From NCBI GenBank assembly GCA_907163375.1, contig CAJQUW010000891.1:1-64000 (forward strand): 64,000 nt of DNA, given 5' to 3'. Numbering within the stretch: position 1 is the stretch's first letter; each line of letters opens with the position of its first letter. The notes beneath the pieces are model-generated. The model did not search any database, was not told the origin of the DNA, and was given only the letters and a program-made list of their open reading frames with translations. Both the position numbers and the translations under genes were made by a program. Origin of the DNA: Prostheceraeus crozeri. Lineage: Eukaryota > Platyhelminthes > Polycladida > Euryleptidae. Below, piece after piece: positions 40,752 to 49,729 of this stretch.

Positions 40752-41365
40752 AGTTTGTAGATAATCTTGGGAGTTTTCAAAATATCACTTCGAAATCTAA
40801 ATTCTTCCGGACACTCTTGTGTAAAGTCAATGAATAAGTAACCGTATGGTTTTTCAGTAGCTGCTTGAAAAATTTCAATTAAGGCTTTTGATCCTCTGGG
40901 TGCAACTTGTCGCGCTAAAATTTCAAATTGACTTTTATCTCGCGGATTCTTGAAAATAGCATAATAGTGTGTATTCAGGTTTCGTGTACGAGCTTCTTTT
41001 CCATCAGGAAACAAATTTTGTGTGATATAGATGATAAAACACCTTTTATGATGTGCTGCGCGACTGAACATATCTGTAACATCTTTAGAATTCTTACTTT
41101 CTTTTAATAAATCATCCAATACAACAACATCATTAGACTGAAGTTTATCCACTGCAATAATTCCTTCATGTCGAATAAAGTTGCGACTTTGCAATTCCTG
41201 AAACAGCGACGGTTGATAAATACCATAACACCAAATCACTCGATTGATAGGTTCCTTAAACAACTCCCTTCTTTTATCCAATAAATTCAGCGTGAAAACA
41301 GTTTTACCTGCAAGAGATGGACCTGATACAGTCAGAACTTTATCGCATTGAAGTCTGAAATCCAT
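40748..41365 (-). CDS. FtsK/HerA-type genome-packaging ATPase
   Basis: 205 residues. Walker A GPSLAGKT (residues 15-22), Walker B VVVLDD (80-85), and a HHKRCFIIYITQNLF sensor-type strand near residues 105-120 are the A32-like packaging ATPase pattern of Polintons and related viruses. It would pump element DNA into capsids. The frame is intact. ATGCAAA lies 25 nt upstream. Confidence 0.85.
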   Translation of the reverse strand: MDFRLQCDKVLTVSGPSLAGKTVFTLNLLDKRRELFKEPINRVIWCYGIYQPSLFQELQSRNFIRHEGIIAVDKLQSNDVVVLDDLLKESKNSKDVTDMFSRAAHHKRCFIIYITQNLFPDGKEARTRNLNTHYYAIFKNPRDKSQFEILARQVAPRGSKALIEIFQAATEKPYGYLFIDFTQECPEEFRFRSDILKTPKIIYKL

Positions 41366-41389
41366 TTTAATACTTTGAGATTAAAAACA

Positions 41390-41396
41390 TTTGCAT
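41390..41396 (-). promoter_or_regulatory. ATGCAAA motif, ATPase gene
   Basis: AATTATGCAAATGTTTTTAA on the minus strand, 25 nt before the ATG at 41,365. Confidence 0.5.
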
Positions 41397-41398
41397 AA

Positions 41399-41755
41399 TT
41401 AACGCTTAGAGCCAAAGATATTACCCAATAGGTTACCCACGACAGGAGCTAACATTAGAAGTATTGCTGAAAGGAAACCACCCTTTTCTGTTAGAGTTTT
41501 CCTCTTTCTTTGAAGGGTGACTTTAGGATTGGAGATGAAACGCAATTTTGTGGCATATCGCTTAAGTAACTTTCGTTGTTTTGGTGCTAATTTCTTCGTC
41601 CTCAACTTCCTCACATGAGAAATAATTTCACAAATGAATTTATCGTTAGCATGTCGTATAGCATTGTATCGCTGATTTGCTTTCATTCGTCGGAGAGTTT
41701 GAATGGCTGAAGAAAACTTTTGACTTTTACGTTTCGTCATTTTACGTTTCACCAT
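41399..41755 (-). CDS. Small basic protein with C-terminal hydrophobic helix
   Basis: 118 residues. It starts strongly basic (MVKRKMTKRKSQKF), then a helical region. It ends KRKTLTEKGGFLSAILLMLA with a hydrophobic, Gly-rich segment. This layout (basic, 'KGGFL', hydrophobic end) is common in a Polinton protein next to the ATPase, probably virion-associated. No enzymatic motif. Confidence 0.6.
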   Translation of the reverse strand: MVKRKMTKRKSQKFSSAIQTLRRMKANQRYNAIRHANDKFICEIISHVRKLRTKKLAPKQRKLLKRYATKLRFISNPKVTLQRKRKTLTEKGGFLSAILLMLAPVVGNLLGNIFGSKR

Positions 41756-41794
41756 TTTCCGTGTTAGTCTTTGCTAAAACCTATATTTACCACA

Positions 41795-41801
41795 TTTGCA
41801 T
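41795..41801 (-). promoter_or_regulatory. ATGCAAA motif, small basic protein gene
   Basis: CCTATGCAAATGTGGTAAAT on the minus strand, 40 nt before the ATG at 41,755. Confidence 0.5.
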
Positions 41802-41806
41802 AGGTA

Positions 41807-42136
41807 CTAACTATTGCGGCATAAGTGACACTCGAAATGAGCAATATCACAGTGGTTACATTTGCAAAGTTGAATGCAATTACGTATGAAACAGCGTTGA
41901 CAAAAAGCGTGCTTACATCTCTTGAAGATGCGCTTTTCATTTCCATCCTTTCGCTCACATACATCACAACACATAGTTTCACCGTTACTGATGTCTATAG
42001 CAAGTCTTCTTGAAGATATGAATTTGCTAGCCTTTTCTAAATAATAGACGCATGTACAGAAGGAATATACTTCGAGAGTGAGCAGACATAGCTCGAAAAC
42101 CAGTTGTGCTACAATTAAGTACCACTGCATTTTCAA
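41807..42136 (-). CDS. Membrane-anchored RING-like protein
   Basis: 109 residues. The N-terminal ~30 residues (WYLIVAQLVFELCLLTLEVY) form a membrane segment. The C-terminal half has CDVC, then FKRCKHAFCQRC, then CKCNHC and CHLC. This is a RING-like zinc arrangement with C-x-H-x2-C-x2-C in the middle. It could act as an E3 ubiquitin ligase on membranes, as several viral RING proteins do (inference). It overlaps the next gene upstream by 4 nt. Confidence 0.55.
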   Translation of the reverse strand: MKMQWYLIVAQLVFELCLLTLEVYSFCTCVYYLEKASKFISSRRLAIDISNGETMCCDVCERKDGNEKRIFKRCKHAFCQRCFIRNCIQLCKCNHCDIAHFECHLCRNS

Positions 42137-42396
42137 TTTTTCTTTATGGAAAGTTGAATGTGAATATCTGAAATCGCTTCAATCACTAGACTGCTACCAA
42201 GATGGTTAAATGCGTTAAGACGTTCAGCAATTTTTATCATATGTCTTTTAAAAAATTCTTCGGGGTGATCTACCACTTCCATTGAATAAGAAGCAAAATG
42301 GAAAGAGCGACTTTCCACCTCTTCCTTTCCAAAATGACTAAACTTAATTTTCGCAACTAATCGCGCCATGATAATGCTATCAGAGAATGTATTCAT
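42133..42396 (-). CDS. Stand-alone homologue of the PolB N-terminal domain
   Basis: 87 codons; the likely start is MARLVAK at 42,369 (78 residues). The end, FFKRHMIKIAERLNAF, then SSLVIEAISDIHIQLS, aligns with part of this element's own PolB N-terminus (WLNFHIQCLKSNVDKFN, then ALIFDGVDSAIFKIS, near 28,885-28,990). The domain precedes the exonuclease in many Polinton polymerases; here it is duplicated as a separate gene. Function unknown. Confidence 0.55.
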   Translation of the reverse strand: MNTFSDSIIMARLVAKIKFSHFGKEEVESRSFHFASYSMEVVDHPEEFFKRHMIKIAERLNAFNHLGSSLVIEAISDIHIQLSIKKN

Positions 42397-42492
42397 TTAC
42401 TCTAGAAATAGAGTGCTAGCATCATCGACCACTGCTTCGATGTCGGTCTCATCTTTATGAAAATTATTTCACATAATCTTGAACAGCTCCTT

Positions 42493-42819
42493 TTAAACTT
42501 TGCCTATGAAAATGTAATGTTCCGCAGTCGTTTGAGAAAGACATGATCTCCCTTTATCTAACCCATCCATTGCATGAAAACAACTCTTCTCATAGTAACA
42601 TTTATTGAATAACGGTAACAAGCATGCATTATAAATCAATGGTTTGAAAGAGATAAAATAGATACAGGTGGTAACTATCATACAGCGAGCAATGATAACC
42701 ATACAGGACTTTGGCAGTGTTGAGGTAAGGAGGAAAGAAGCATTGGCTATGAACGTAGCTACTACAACGAACAGACAAAATAGGAACAGACAAATCCTTA
42801 AAACGTTTCGTGACTTCAT
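42493..42819 (-). CDS. Possible small two-helix membrane protein
   Basis: 108 codons. Two hydrophobic segments (ICLFLFCLFVVVATFIANAS; CMVIIARCMIVTTCIYFI) follow MKSRNVLR. It overlaps the 3' part of the exonuclease-like gene for 190 nt in another phase, so it may be a shadow. Only the hydrophobicity supports it. Confidence 0.25.
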   Translation of the reverse strand: MKSRNVLRICLFLFCLFVVVATFIANASFLLTSTLPKSCMVIIARCMIVTTCIYFISFKPLIYNACLLPLFNKCYYEKSCFHAMDGLDKGRSCLSQTTAEHYIFIGKV

Positions 42820-43180
42820 GATAGTGTTGATTCACTCTACTATCCCAAGGCGGGAGCAAAATATCATCAATGATTAGATTGGGAAATACTTTCCTCTCCT
42901 TACCAGGATTATTACAAAAGATGCGTATAACATTGAAAGCAGCTAACCATCGTTTAAAGTCAATAAGAAGAGCACTCTCACAAGAAAAGCCATAGTCTTG
43001 CAAATATTTCAGATTAAGTCCATGAATGTGTTTTCTCGCCCATTGATCAACATTGGGATCGCAGTTGGCATGTTGATGATAGACACTAACAATCTGATAT
43101 GTCCAATTGTTCATAGCAATAGCACTGAGCTCCTGTACAGGTTCACCCTCACAATCCATAAAAATGATGATAGAAGCCTA
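42629..43180 (-). CDS. DEDD-exonuclease-like protein
   Basis: 176 codons from MDCEGEPVQELSAIAMN. The frame extends upstream to ASIIIF, and a TTTTAG acceptor-like site lies just before, so an upstream exon is likely. IIIFMDCEG fits exonuclease motif I (DxE) after a hydrophobic strand. HIHGLN, a NPGKER segment, LIIDDILLPPW and QHYHEVTKRFKD look like later motifs. It ends with GYHCSLYDSYHLYLFYLF. Similar uncharacterised proteins occur in animal genomes. Exonuclease activity is inference. Confidence 0.45.
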
Positions 43181-43211
43181 AAACGGAAATTTACACATCT
43201 AAGGAAACGTT

Positions 43212-43460
43212 CTATAACATATTACAAAATGAAGAATTACATCGATGCTTTTCACGACAAAATACACAAATGATATGATGGCAACGAAGAAGTAAAATGT
43301 ATCTAATAAGACCACGTCTACGACACTCAAAGCACATAAGCGAATTGTCATAGGGTAGAGTTAGGAAAGGACTAGTAATTCTCCTTCTTTGATTTGCGTT
43401 TTGAGGCAGCATTCTTCTCCGACTTGCGCTTCGTACCACTGCTGTTAAGGATTTGATCAA
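43212..43460 (-). CDS. Second RING-like short protein
   Basis: The C-terminal ~45 residues read MCFECRRRGLIRY, then LRCHHIICVFCREKHRC, then CNML: C-x2-C, C-x-H, C-x2-C and C in RING spacing, with the last pair weak. The first ~35 codons overlap the end of the 43.4-44.1 kb gene in another phase, so the real start is unclear (possibly spliced). Confidence 0.4.
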   Translation of the reverse strand: MIKSLTAVVRSASRRRMLPQNANQRRRITSPFLTLPYDNSLMCFECRRRGLIRYILLLRCHHIICVFCREKHRCNSSFCNML

Positions 43461-44146
43461 TTATGTCGTCCACATTGGGTGGTTTTGGAATATATAGGAT
43501 GGATTCCATATGCATGGAGAGAGAGGCTATTTTATTATCCTTGTGCCGACCATAATATAGCCCATTCACTTTGAAAAGGATATCCCAAGTACCTTCTCCG
43601 AGCTCATCACATCTGATGGGTATTGAATGATCTCCCTCCTTCTTATAGTAAGTACACCAATGTGATACCGGTAGGCAAATGTGATTACCATCCCAAATCT
43701 TTCTATAGGGAGTATCCTTGTCATCTCTCGCCTTCCACTCTTGAGCAAGAGTAGTAGGAATGTCCATATTTAATGTCACGTACTCCTCAATAATATCAAG
43801 TTGGCGGCGAATGTACGGGCTCACGGGGATCAGTATGTAGTCCCCATACTGATTGTGCATTATCTTGACATCCGTGGAAGGGAGCATTCCCGTTTGGAGT
43901 ACTACGCCATGATCGTCATAACGCAAGACCTGTTTAAATTTACGCTGTAGCGGTGTAGGATTATGTACCTTGGTTGTTTCTTCCACTGGCCTCAGTTGTA
44001 GATGATCTGATCGTAGCGAACCTTGTAACGTTTGACCGCCATTTTTTCCTACTAGTGCAGCAGATGGAGTAGATGCCTGAAAATGAAAAAGATTGTATTA
44101 AGTTTACGTTCAAGGGAGGAGAGGGAGGGAAGTAGCGACTTACCAT
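43372..44146 (-). CDS. Outer Polinton gene with ATG-only first coding exon
   Basis: ATG at 44,146-44,144 is followed at once by GTAAGT. A 67-nt intron (44,143-44,077) ends TTTTCAG, and exon 2 (44,076-43,372) keeps phase, giving 235 residues beginning M-ASTPSAALVGK. The body has PLQRKFKQVLRYDDHGVVLQ, then YIRRQLDIIEEYVTLNM and CLPVSHWCTYYKK, and a basic end (KRKSEKNAASKRKSKK), a likely nuclear localisation signal. No family recognised. Its 5' end and intron are homologous to those of PolB at the other end. Confidence 0.65.
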
Positions 44147-44238
44147 TTTAGTTGGATAATAGAATAGATAGAGATAGAAAATGTGCGTCCGTCACTCGTG
44201 TGATTCAATGATGGAATGATTCTCACTGTGGAAGGCTC

Positions 44239-44252
44239 GCTATTTATATAGA
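44239..44252 (-). promoter_or_regulatory. TATA box of the outer Polinton gene
   Basis: TCTATATAAATAGC on the minus strand, about 95 nt before the ATG at 44,146. Confidence 0.65.
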
Positions 44253-44289
44253 AATGCTTGATTCTCATTGGATGACGATCCTCATTGGA

Positions 44290-44880
44290 CAATAACATCA
44301 AGCTGATTCCAAATCTGGCCTCCGTTTACCAATCCGAGCCTTCATTCGCCCGCTGGAGCTGTTTCTTGGGAAATTCTAACTCTGTCGTTTTTCGTCAATC
44401 TCCCAAAATCTTAAATGGCGTCTCACATCTAAACGAAGACAGATATGAACAAGTCGTTTGTTTCAGTGAATTTGTCTCACTCTTAGCTTTCAAACGAGCT
44501 ATTGCACGACTTTCTACGATCTGTAGAACCAAAGTTGGAAGATCGGTGCCGAGGGGGGGGACGTCAGCGAAAATTTTTCTCTCCGATTGCGTTCAAGTTC
44601 ACCATACCGATGCAGAATTTCAGGCTGAATCCGAATCTGGCCTCCGTTTTCCCATCCGATGCCTCGTTTTGGCGCTACAGCCCAAAACGTCCAAAATTCT
44701 AACTCTGTCGTTTTTCGACAATCTCCCAAAATCTTAAATGGCGCCTCACATCTAAACGAAGACAGATATGAACAAGCCGTTTCTTTCAGTGAATTTGGCT
44801 CACTCTTGGCTTTCAAACGAGCTATTGCACGACAAAATCCGTCCACTGGAAGCCAAGATCGAAGCTAGCTCTCCCGAGGG
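44290..44880. repeat. Two diverged units of the 328-bp satellite
   Basis: Same orientation as 6,405-7,500, starting ATTCCAAATCTGGCCTCCGT. Each unit ends in a G-run followed by a GTCAG-type motif. The Polinton ends about here, so the satellite marks its right junction. Confidence 0.85.
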
Positions 44881-45600
44881 GGGGAGGTCAGTGAAATTTG
44901 ATGAAAAATGTTTTGGTGAAGGTCCCAGGTCGAATGCCCACACTTTGGAAATTTTTCAAAATTTTTTCCATAAAAAAACTCTCTGACACTTAGGGATTTT
45001 TTTTCAGAGTGAGCGACCTAAAAACCTTAACAGCTTAAATTTTTTGAACTTTTCCCGTTGACTCGCGACAAAAAAACACAAAAATGTCGTTTTCTCCTCT
45101 TTCAAACGAGTAGCTAGCGTAAAGACATCCGACAAATATAACACCAAAGTAGAAGAGTGTCGTCGGGGGGGGGGGGGGGGGGGGGGGGAAATTGATGAAA
45201 AATGTTTTGGTAAAGGTCCCACATCGAAATGACACACTTTGGAAAATTTTCAAAATTTTACCCATACAAAGCCACTCTGACACTTAGGATTTTTTCAGGT
45301 GAGCTACGACAGTCCACCCTCCCAACCTGGCCGGCACACCACGCCAACCTGGAGAGCACATCACCTCGCGCTACGACGGCCGGCCAGAGGGGGGGGGACG
45401 TCAGACTCGAAGCAACACGGCGGCACACCACGACCGACTCGACGGACAGGAGGGGGGACGTCAGCGACTTTTTTCGATGGCGGCCATCTTGCGCTATCCA
45501 GAAGTGGAGTTTTACTTACTACTTCGGGGCTCATCTTCAACACTGCCGGTAGTTTCGAAACGTTGGATCAGACGTGAAACTGTCGTTTCACAACAAGGAG
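44880..45600. repeat. G-run repeat modules
   Basis: Two copies of the AAATTTGATGAAAAATGTTT arm (44,894; 45,190) are followed by a segment matching 22,945-23,230 inverted. G-runs occur at 44,878, 45,165 and 45,390. The last ~70 bp resemble mariner-flank sequence. Confidence 0.8.
45165..45188 (+). repeat. 24-nt poly-G run
   Basis: An uninterrupted G24 tract, the longest of the G-runs in this repeat family. It could form a quadruplex, and its length is prone to sequencing error. Confidence 0.8.
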
Positions 45601-47940
45601 GATTCCTGATACCAGTTTAAAAATTTAGCAACTCAAATATAAAAACGTTTAATTAGGGAACAATAGTTAAAACGAGACAAAACTTTATGAAACATAGCCA
45701 TGATATTTAATGAATGCCCGTCGAAATTTCAATAACTTACTAATTGCAAATCTCAAATTGACACGGACATGACTGCAACTTTCAATAGGAAGTTGTGTCG
45801 ATGTTGAGAGATGTGAACTAGGCCTGCTGATGATTCTTAATATTGGAGGAAATAGCTGCTATTCAGGTCTGTTCCCACTTTTCAACTGAGGATGCAACTC
45901 GTATTTAATTATTCTATTTACACAAACGTAGCCATTCTTGAAACAAAAAGGTCGTCATAGAAATTCTATACAAATGAATTTAGGATTTTCAGAATATGAT
46001 TAATAACACTTGATGATCATGTACCATCTGGCTCAGAATGACACCGTTTCGAAGAGGGCACTTTGGCGGTCCTATGCGTTCCACAACAAGGGCAGGTAGG
46101 AACTCCGTTCTCAAGTGTCCCCCCTCCGACGAAAGCCCTAGTTTGTACAGATAAAGTGATTTCAAAATTCAAACTCCTTCGACTTCAAAATACAAATTCA
46201 AATACTAAGATTTGGTGCAAGGATTGGTGTTACCTAGTTAGGGAATTTGTCAGGCAACTTCCAGCATTTTCTCTACACGAACAACCGGTAAAACCGGAAA
46301 ATACCGATTTCATCGAAAAATGAAGAGTTGTCATAAAATGACGGTGCTACATGGATAATGAGTTTGTACATTTCTACAACCGGTGAAATAGTATTCTACT
46401 AATGATATCTGAGTTATAACACACACTTCCCCAACACGCCGGTAGATACAGGTTATTATGCAAGAATCCAGCCAGAGATATATGTGCACGTTAAGCCAGA
46501 GATGAACATGAATGCAAGGAAATATATCAAAATATTTCATCAATTTATCCAGAGCGAATACAAGGTTGGTTGATCGGTGGGCATAGCATTATTCTGGTGA
46601 AAATTACATAATTCCAGCGAAGAAAGATCATTTTCCACTTTGGTATGCTACAGAAAATCAATGAATGCTATGCTTGTTTTTGATTGGTATTTGGTGATCC
46701 CATGAAATTGAATTAATTTTTAATGAAAATGGATGTTTCCCATGATCCTGCTTTTTTGTGCAGGACTGGTCTCAATTTTGTATTGCGCTATATCATAGGG
46801 TGTCGTTAAGTGCTGTATGAAGTTTGGTTCTACCACCCTCTGTATTTCCAGAGTTATGGATGTGTTTGTACTTTATCAATTTTGTATTCTGACTTTGCTT
46901 GTTGTTTATAACCAGCGCGAAATGGCTTAGGGCTTCAGCAATTACATTTGTAATTTACTAGTATCGATTCTGCTGAATTATATTAAGAACAAGGCCTGCA
47001 GCTTCGTATTATGAAAGGAAAATCATGTCATGGCATTCACTTAAAGCCTGGAACAGTCACGTTTTTTCACAACCGCAACCTATCATCTTTAAGTCACTTT
47101 TGTTTACCTGAAATCCTTTAATACATGACATAGTGGTGGAATCTCAGCAATGCTGATATGGACATCTACCCCAACATCAGACAGCTCATCCTGGTTGGAT
47201 GCGTCTCTCCAATTCTCCAAAATTCCTCAGAATCAGAGAGACCGTTTTATGGCTTCAATCCATAACAATGTTCAGATGTCGACAAAATGTTCACATGACA
47301 GCAAAGTCAAAGAACTCACCCTCAATATTTGAATACCACTCCACCCTCGCTCGTAGCTTCACACTTCTATCGAAGGCTCACCGATATCAACAAAGGAAAC
47401 AAGTGACCCGGGAAGTAAACAGTAATAGCGGAGGAATACAAAAGATCCACTTACGATTCATTCATCAGGTGTCCTACGTATTTTAAATTTAGACCTTTGC
47501 TCTTATCCTTATTCAATCAACGTTAGCTCTTTTGAATAACACCTCTACAGCAGTCACTTGAAAGCAGCATCAGTTTCCTTAGTCGGTTCGGTTCAGTGAA
47601 ATGTTTGTGGGTAGGGTGGATCACAATCGCTCCTACTGGTGCGTAGTTGTGTCCGCAATATGCAGTGAAGACATCGGGAATGTCATCATTTGAGAATACG
47701 GAGCCAAAGAAATTATCTGACTTATCAACATGTTGTTCAGACTGACGATTTTTTTCAAAAAGGATTGTATTGAATTTTGGCTATGAATTACTAGTTAAGC
47801 GATTGTCTAATTCATTGAGATAGGAAACTGTCGGGAAATGAAGCAGCCGACTAGTTAAGTACATATGACAAGTTAAAAGTGGGTTGCTGAAACTTAACAA
47901 AAAGGGAGAACTGCATATGTTTATGAGCACTGTATTTGTC
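45600..47940. other. No gene recognised
   Basis: Short frames only; no domain, repeat or RNA signature. Confidence 0.5.
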
Positions 47941-47944
47941 TCGT

Positions 47945-48255
47945 AGTAGACCAATGATTCAGTGTAGAGCACCACTTTTCTGATTTAGGTGCTGGTTTTT
48001 CAGCTAAATTTGACAAAAATCAGACTAGCGTTCATTGCATCTTTCGTAATTCCTGGAATAGTGATTCTAAGTTTTTGTTCTGCTTAACTACCGATGGAAG
48101 GTTCTTGCTTTCTATTTTCCTTGGAACTACCTTCATCACAGTTCCATCTTCTGTATCATTTATAACCGCCTGTTATGCAACATTCACGGATATTTCGTCT
48201 GCCTGCATTTCGCATTTCAACCAAAGATGGACCAAACTTTGTGGAGATTATAAGA
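47945..48255 (+). repeat. Direct repeat, copy 1
   Basis: ATGATTCAGTGTAGAGCACC through CAGTTCCATCTTCTGTATCA to TTTGTGGAGATTATAAGATG matches 49,085-49,325 with scattered changes. The sequence after the repeat (GATGATATTGATGGCTTCAG) recurs near 49,680. Frames are open in both copies but short. Confidence 0.8.
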
Positions 48256-49084
48256 TGATGATATTGATGGCTTCAGCATGCCAGTTTTTAAATCTTCAGG
48301 TCATGCTTCGGGCAGTATCATGTCCATGCACAAAGCTTTATATATTGGAAACAGCTTCTGTCCAATATAGATCTTTACCTAGCCAAGCTCTAAAAAGTGC
48401 AAAATTTTCATCACAAGCATGTGAATGACTGTTCCAATCACTAAGTTACGAGTTCTAAACATTAATTTCAGACGATTTTGTATCCTTATGCAAAGTTTCA
48501 AGGAGTGGAAATAGTTTCCATCCAAGATAGCCATGTCTTCCAAGTCAAATTCCACAAATGTGGAATTTTAATCATAAATCCTGTAAATGACTAGTCATAT
48601 CACTTAATTTAACGTTTTCAAAGAATCAGTTCATCATCTTAATGCTTAACCAGTTTTACGGATCTCTGCAGCAGTTCATGTAGCTGCTCACAGTCGAGTC
48701 AGCATGTGTATTCGAACTCCCATAGCACCGGAGTGGAGTCTTTCAACTCCGACACAAATACACTAACTTCCATAATTGGAGCAACACACAGCATGGATTA
48801 AATTTAAATCATTTGTAGATCATGCATGAATGAAATTGAAGTTGAGACTTAAGTTAATCTTCGTAAAGGCAATTGAATTGCGAAGTATGAATGCTGCTTG
48901 AAAAAATTGCACGAATCCAAACTGAAATATGAAAGTGTCCCGCCACTGATTTACTGAAATATTGCTAAACGAAAACAAGTTGTGCAGCCCTTGATCCAAC
49001 GAGTTAACAGTGGCTTACCGTAACTTCACAATAAAAGAGACCCTGTATGTAATTATGATCACTACAGTTGTTTCGCAGCTGGCC

Positions 49085-49325
49085 TATGATTCAGTGTAGA
49101 GCACCACTTTTTACTGATTTAAGTCCTGTCTTGTCAGGTAAAATTTGACAAAAATCACAGTAGCGTTCATTGTATCTTTTGTAATTCTTGGAATTACATG
49201 TACCTTCATGACAGTTCCATCTTCTGTATCATTTATAACCGCCTGTTATGCAACATTCACTGAAATTTTGTCTGACTGTATTTCACATTTCAACCAACGA
49301 TGGACTGAGCTTTGTGGAGATTATG
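49085..49325 (+). repeat. Direct repeat, copy 2
   Basis: Second copy, about 1.14 kb downstream of copy 1. The continuation is displaced to about 49,675, so about 350 bp is inserted relative to copy 1. The element type is unknown. Confidence 0.8.
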
Positions 49326-49729
49326 GAGGGCGCATTCGACTTGCCAGCTTGCTTGCCTCCTTGAAGTACTTAATATTTCTGTTTGCGTGACTTCTCATGA
49401 CTTGTATTTTGGTTGCACTGTAATGCTAATTCCTATATTTTTGCTTATTTCTCTAGGACTCATCCTAGTGCTTATGTCTAAATTTCAAATGCTTAGTTGT
49501 TGCTCTTCGAAGTAGTTTGCTTCTTGTCGCCTCCATAATAAGTTTGGTAAGTAAATTGGAATTGTAATATGTTTTCAATGTGAATCTGTAAATAGGTTTG
49601 ATTCTCTTGCAGATACCGCCAAATAGTAAAGTTGTTTTTGACACAAGTCGCTTTTTGTGGCGCGTTTATAGATTATAACATGATGATATTGACGATTTCA
49701 ACGTGCCTGGAATAAAATTCTAGGTCGCT

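Noticed and set aside
43212..43273. tRNA-like or other small RNA near minus-strand gene ends
   Set aside because: No cloverleaf or box A/B pattern found here or elsewhere in the window.
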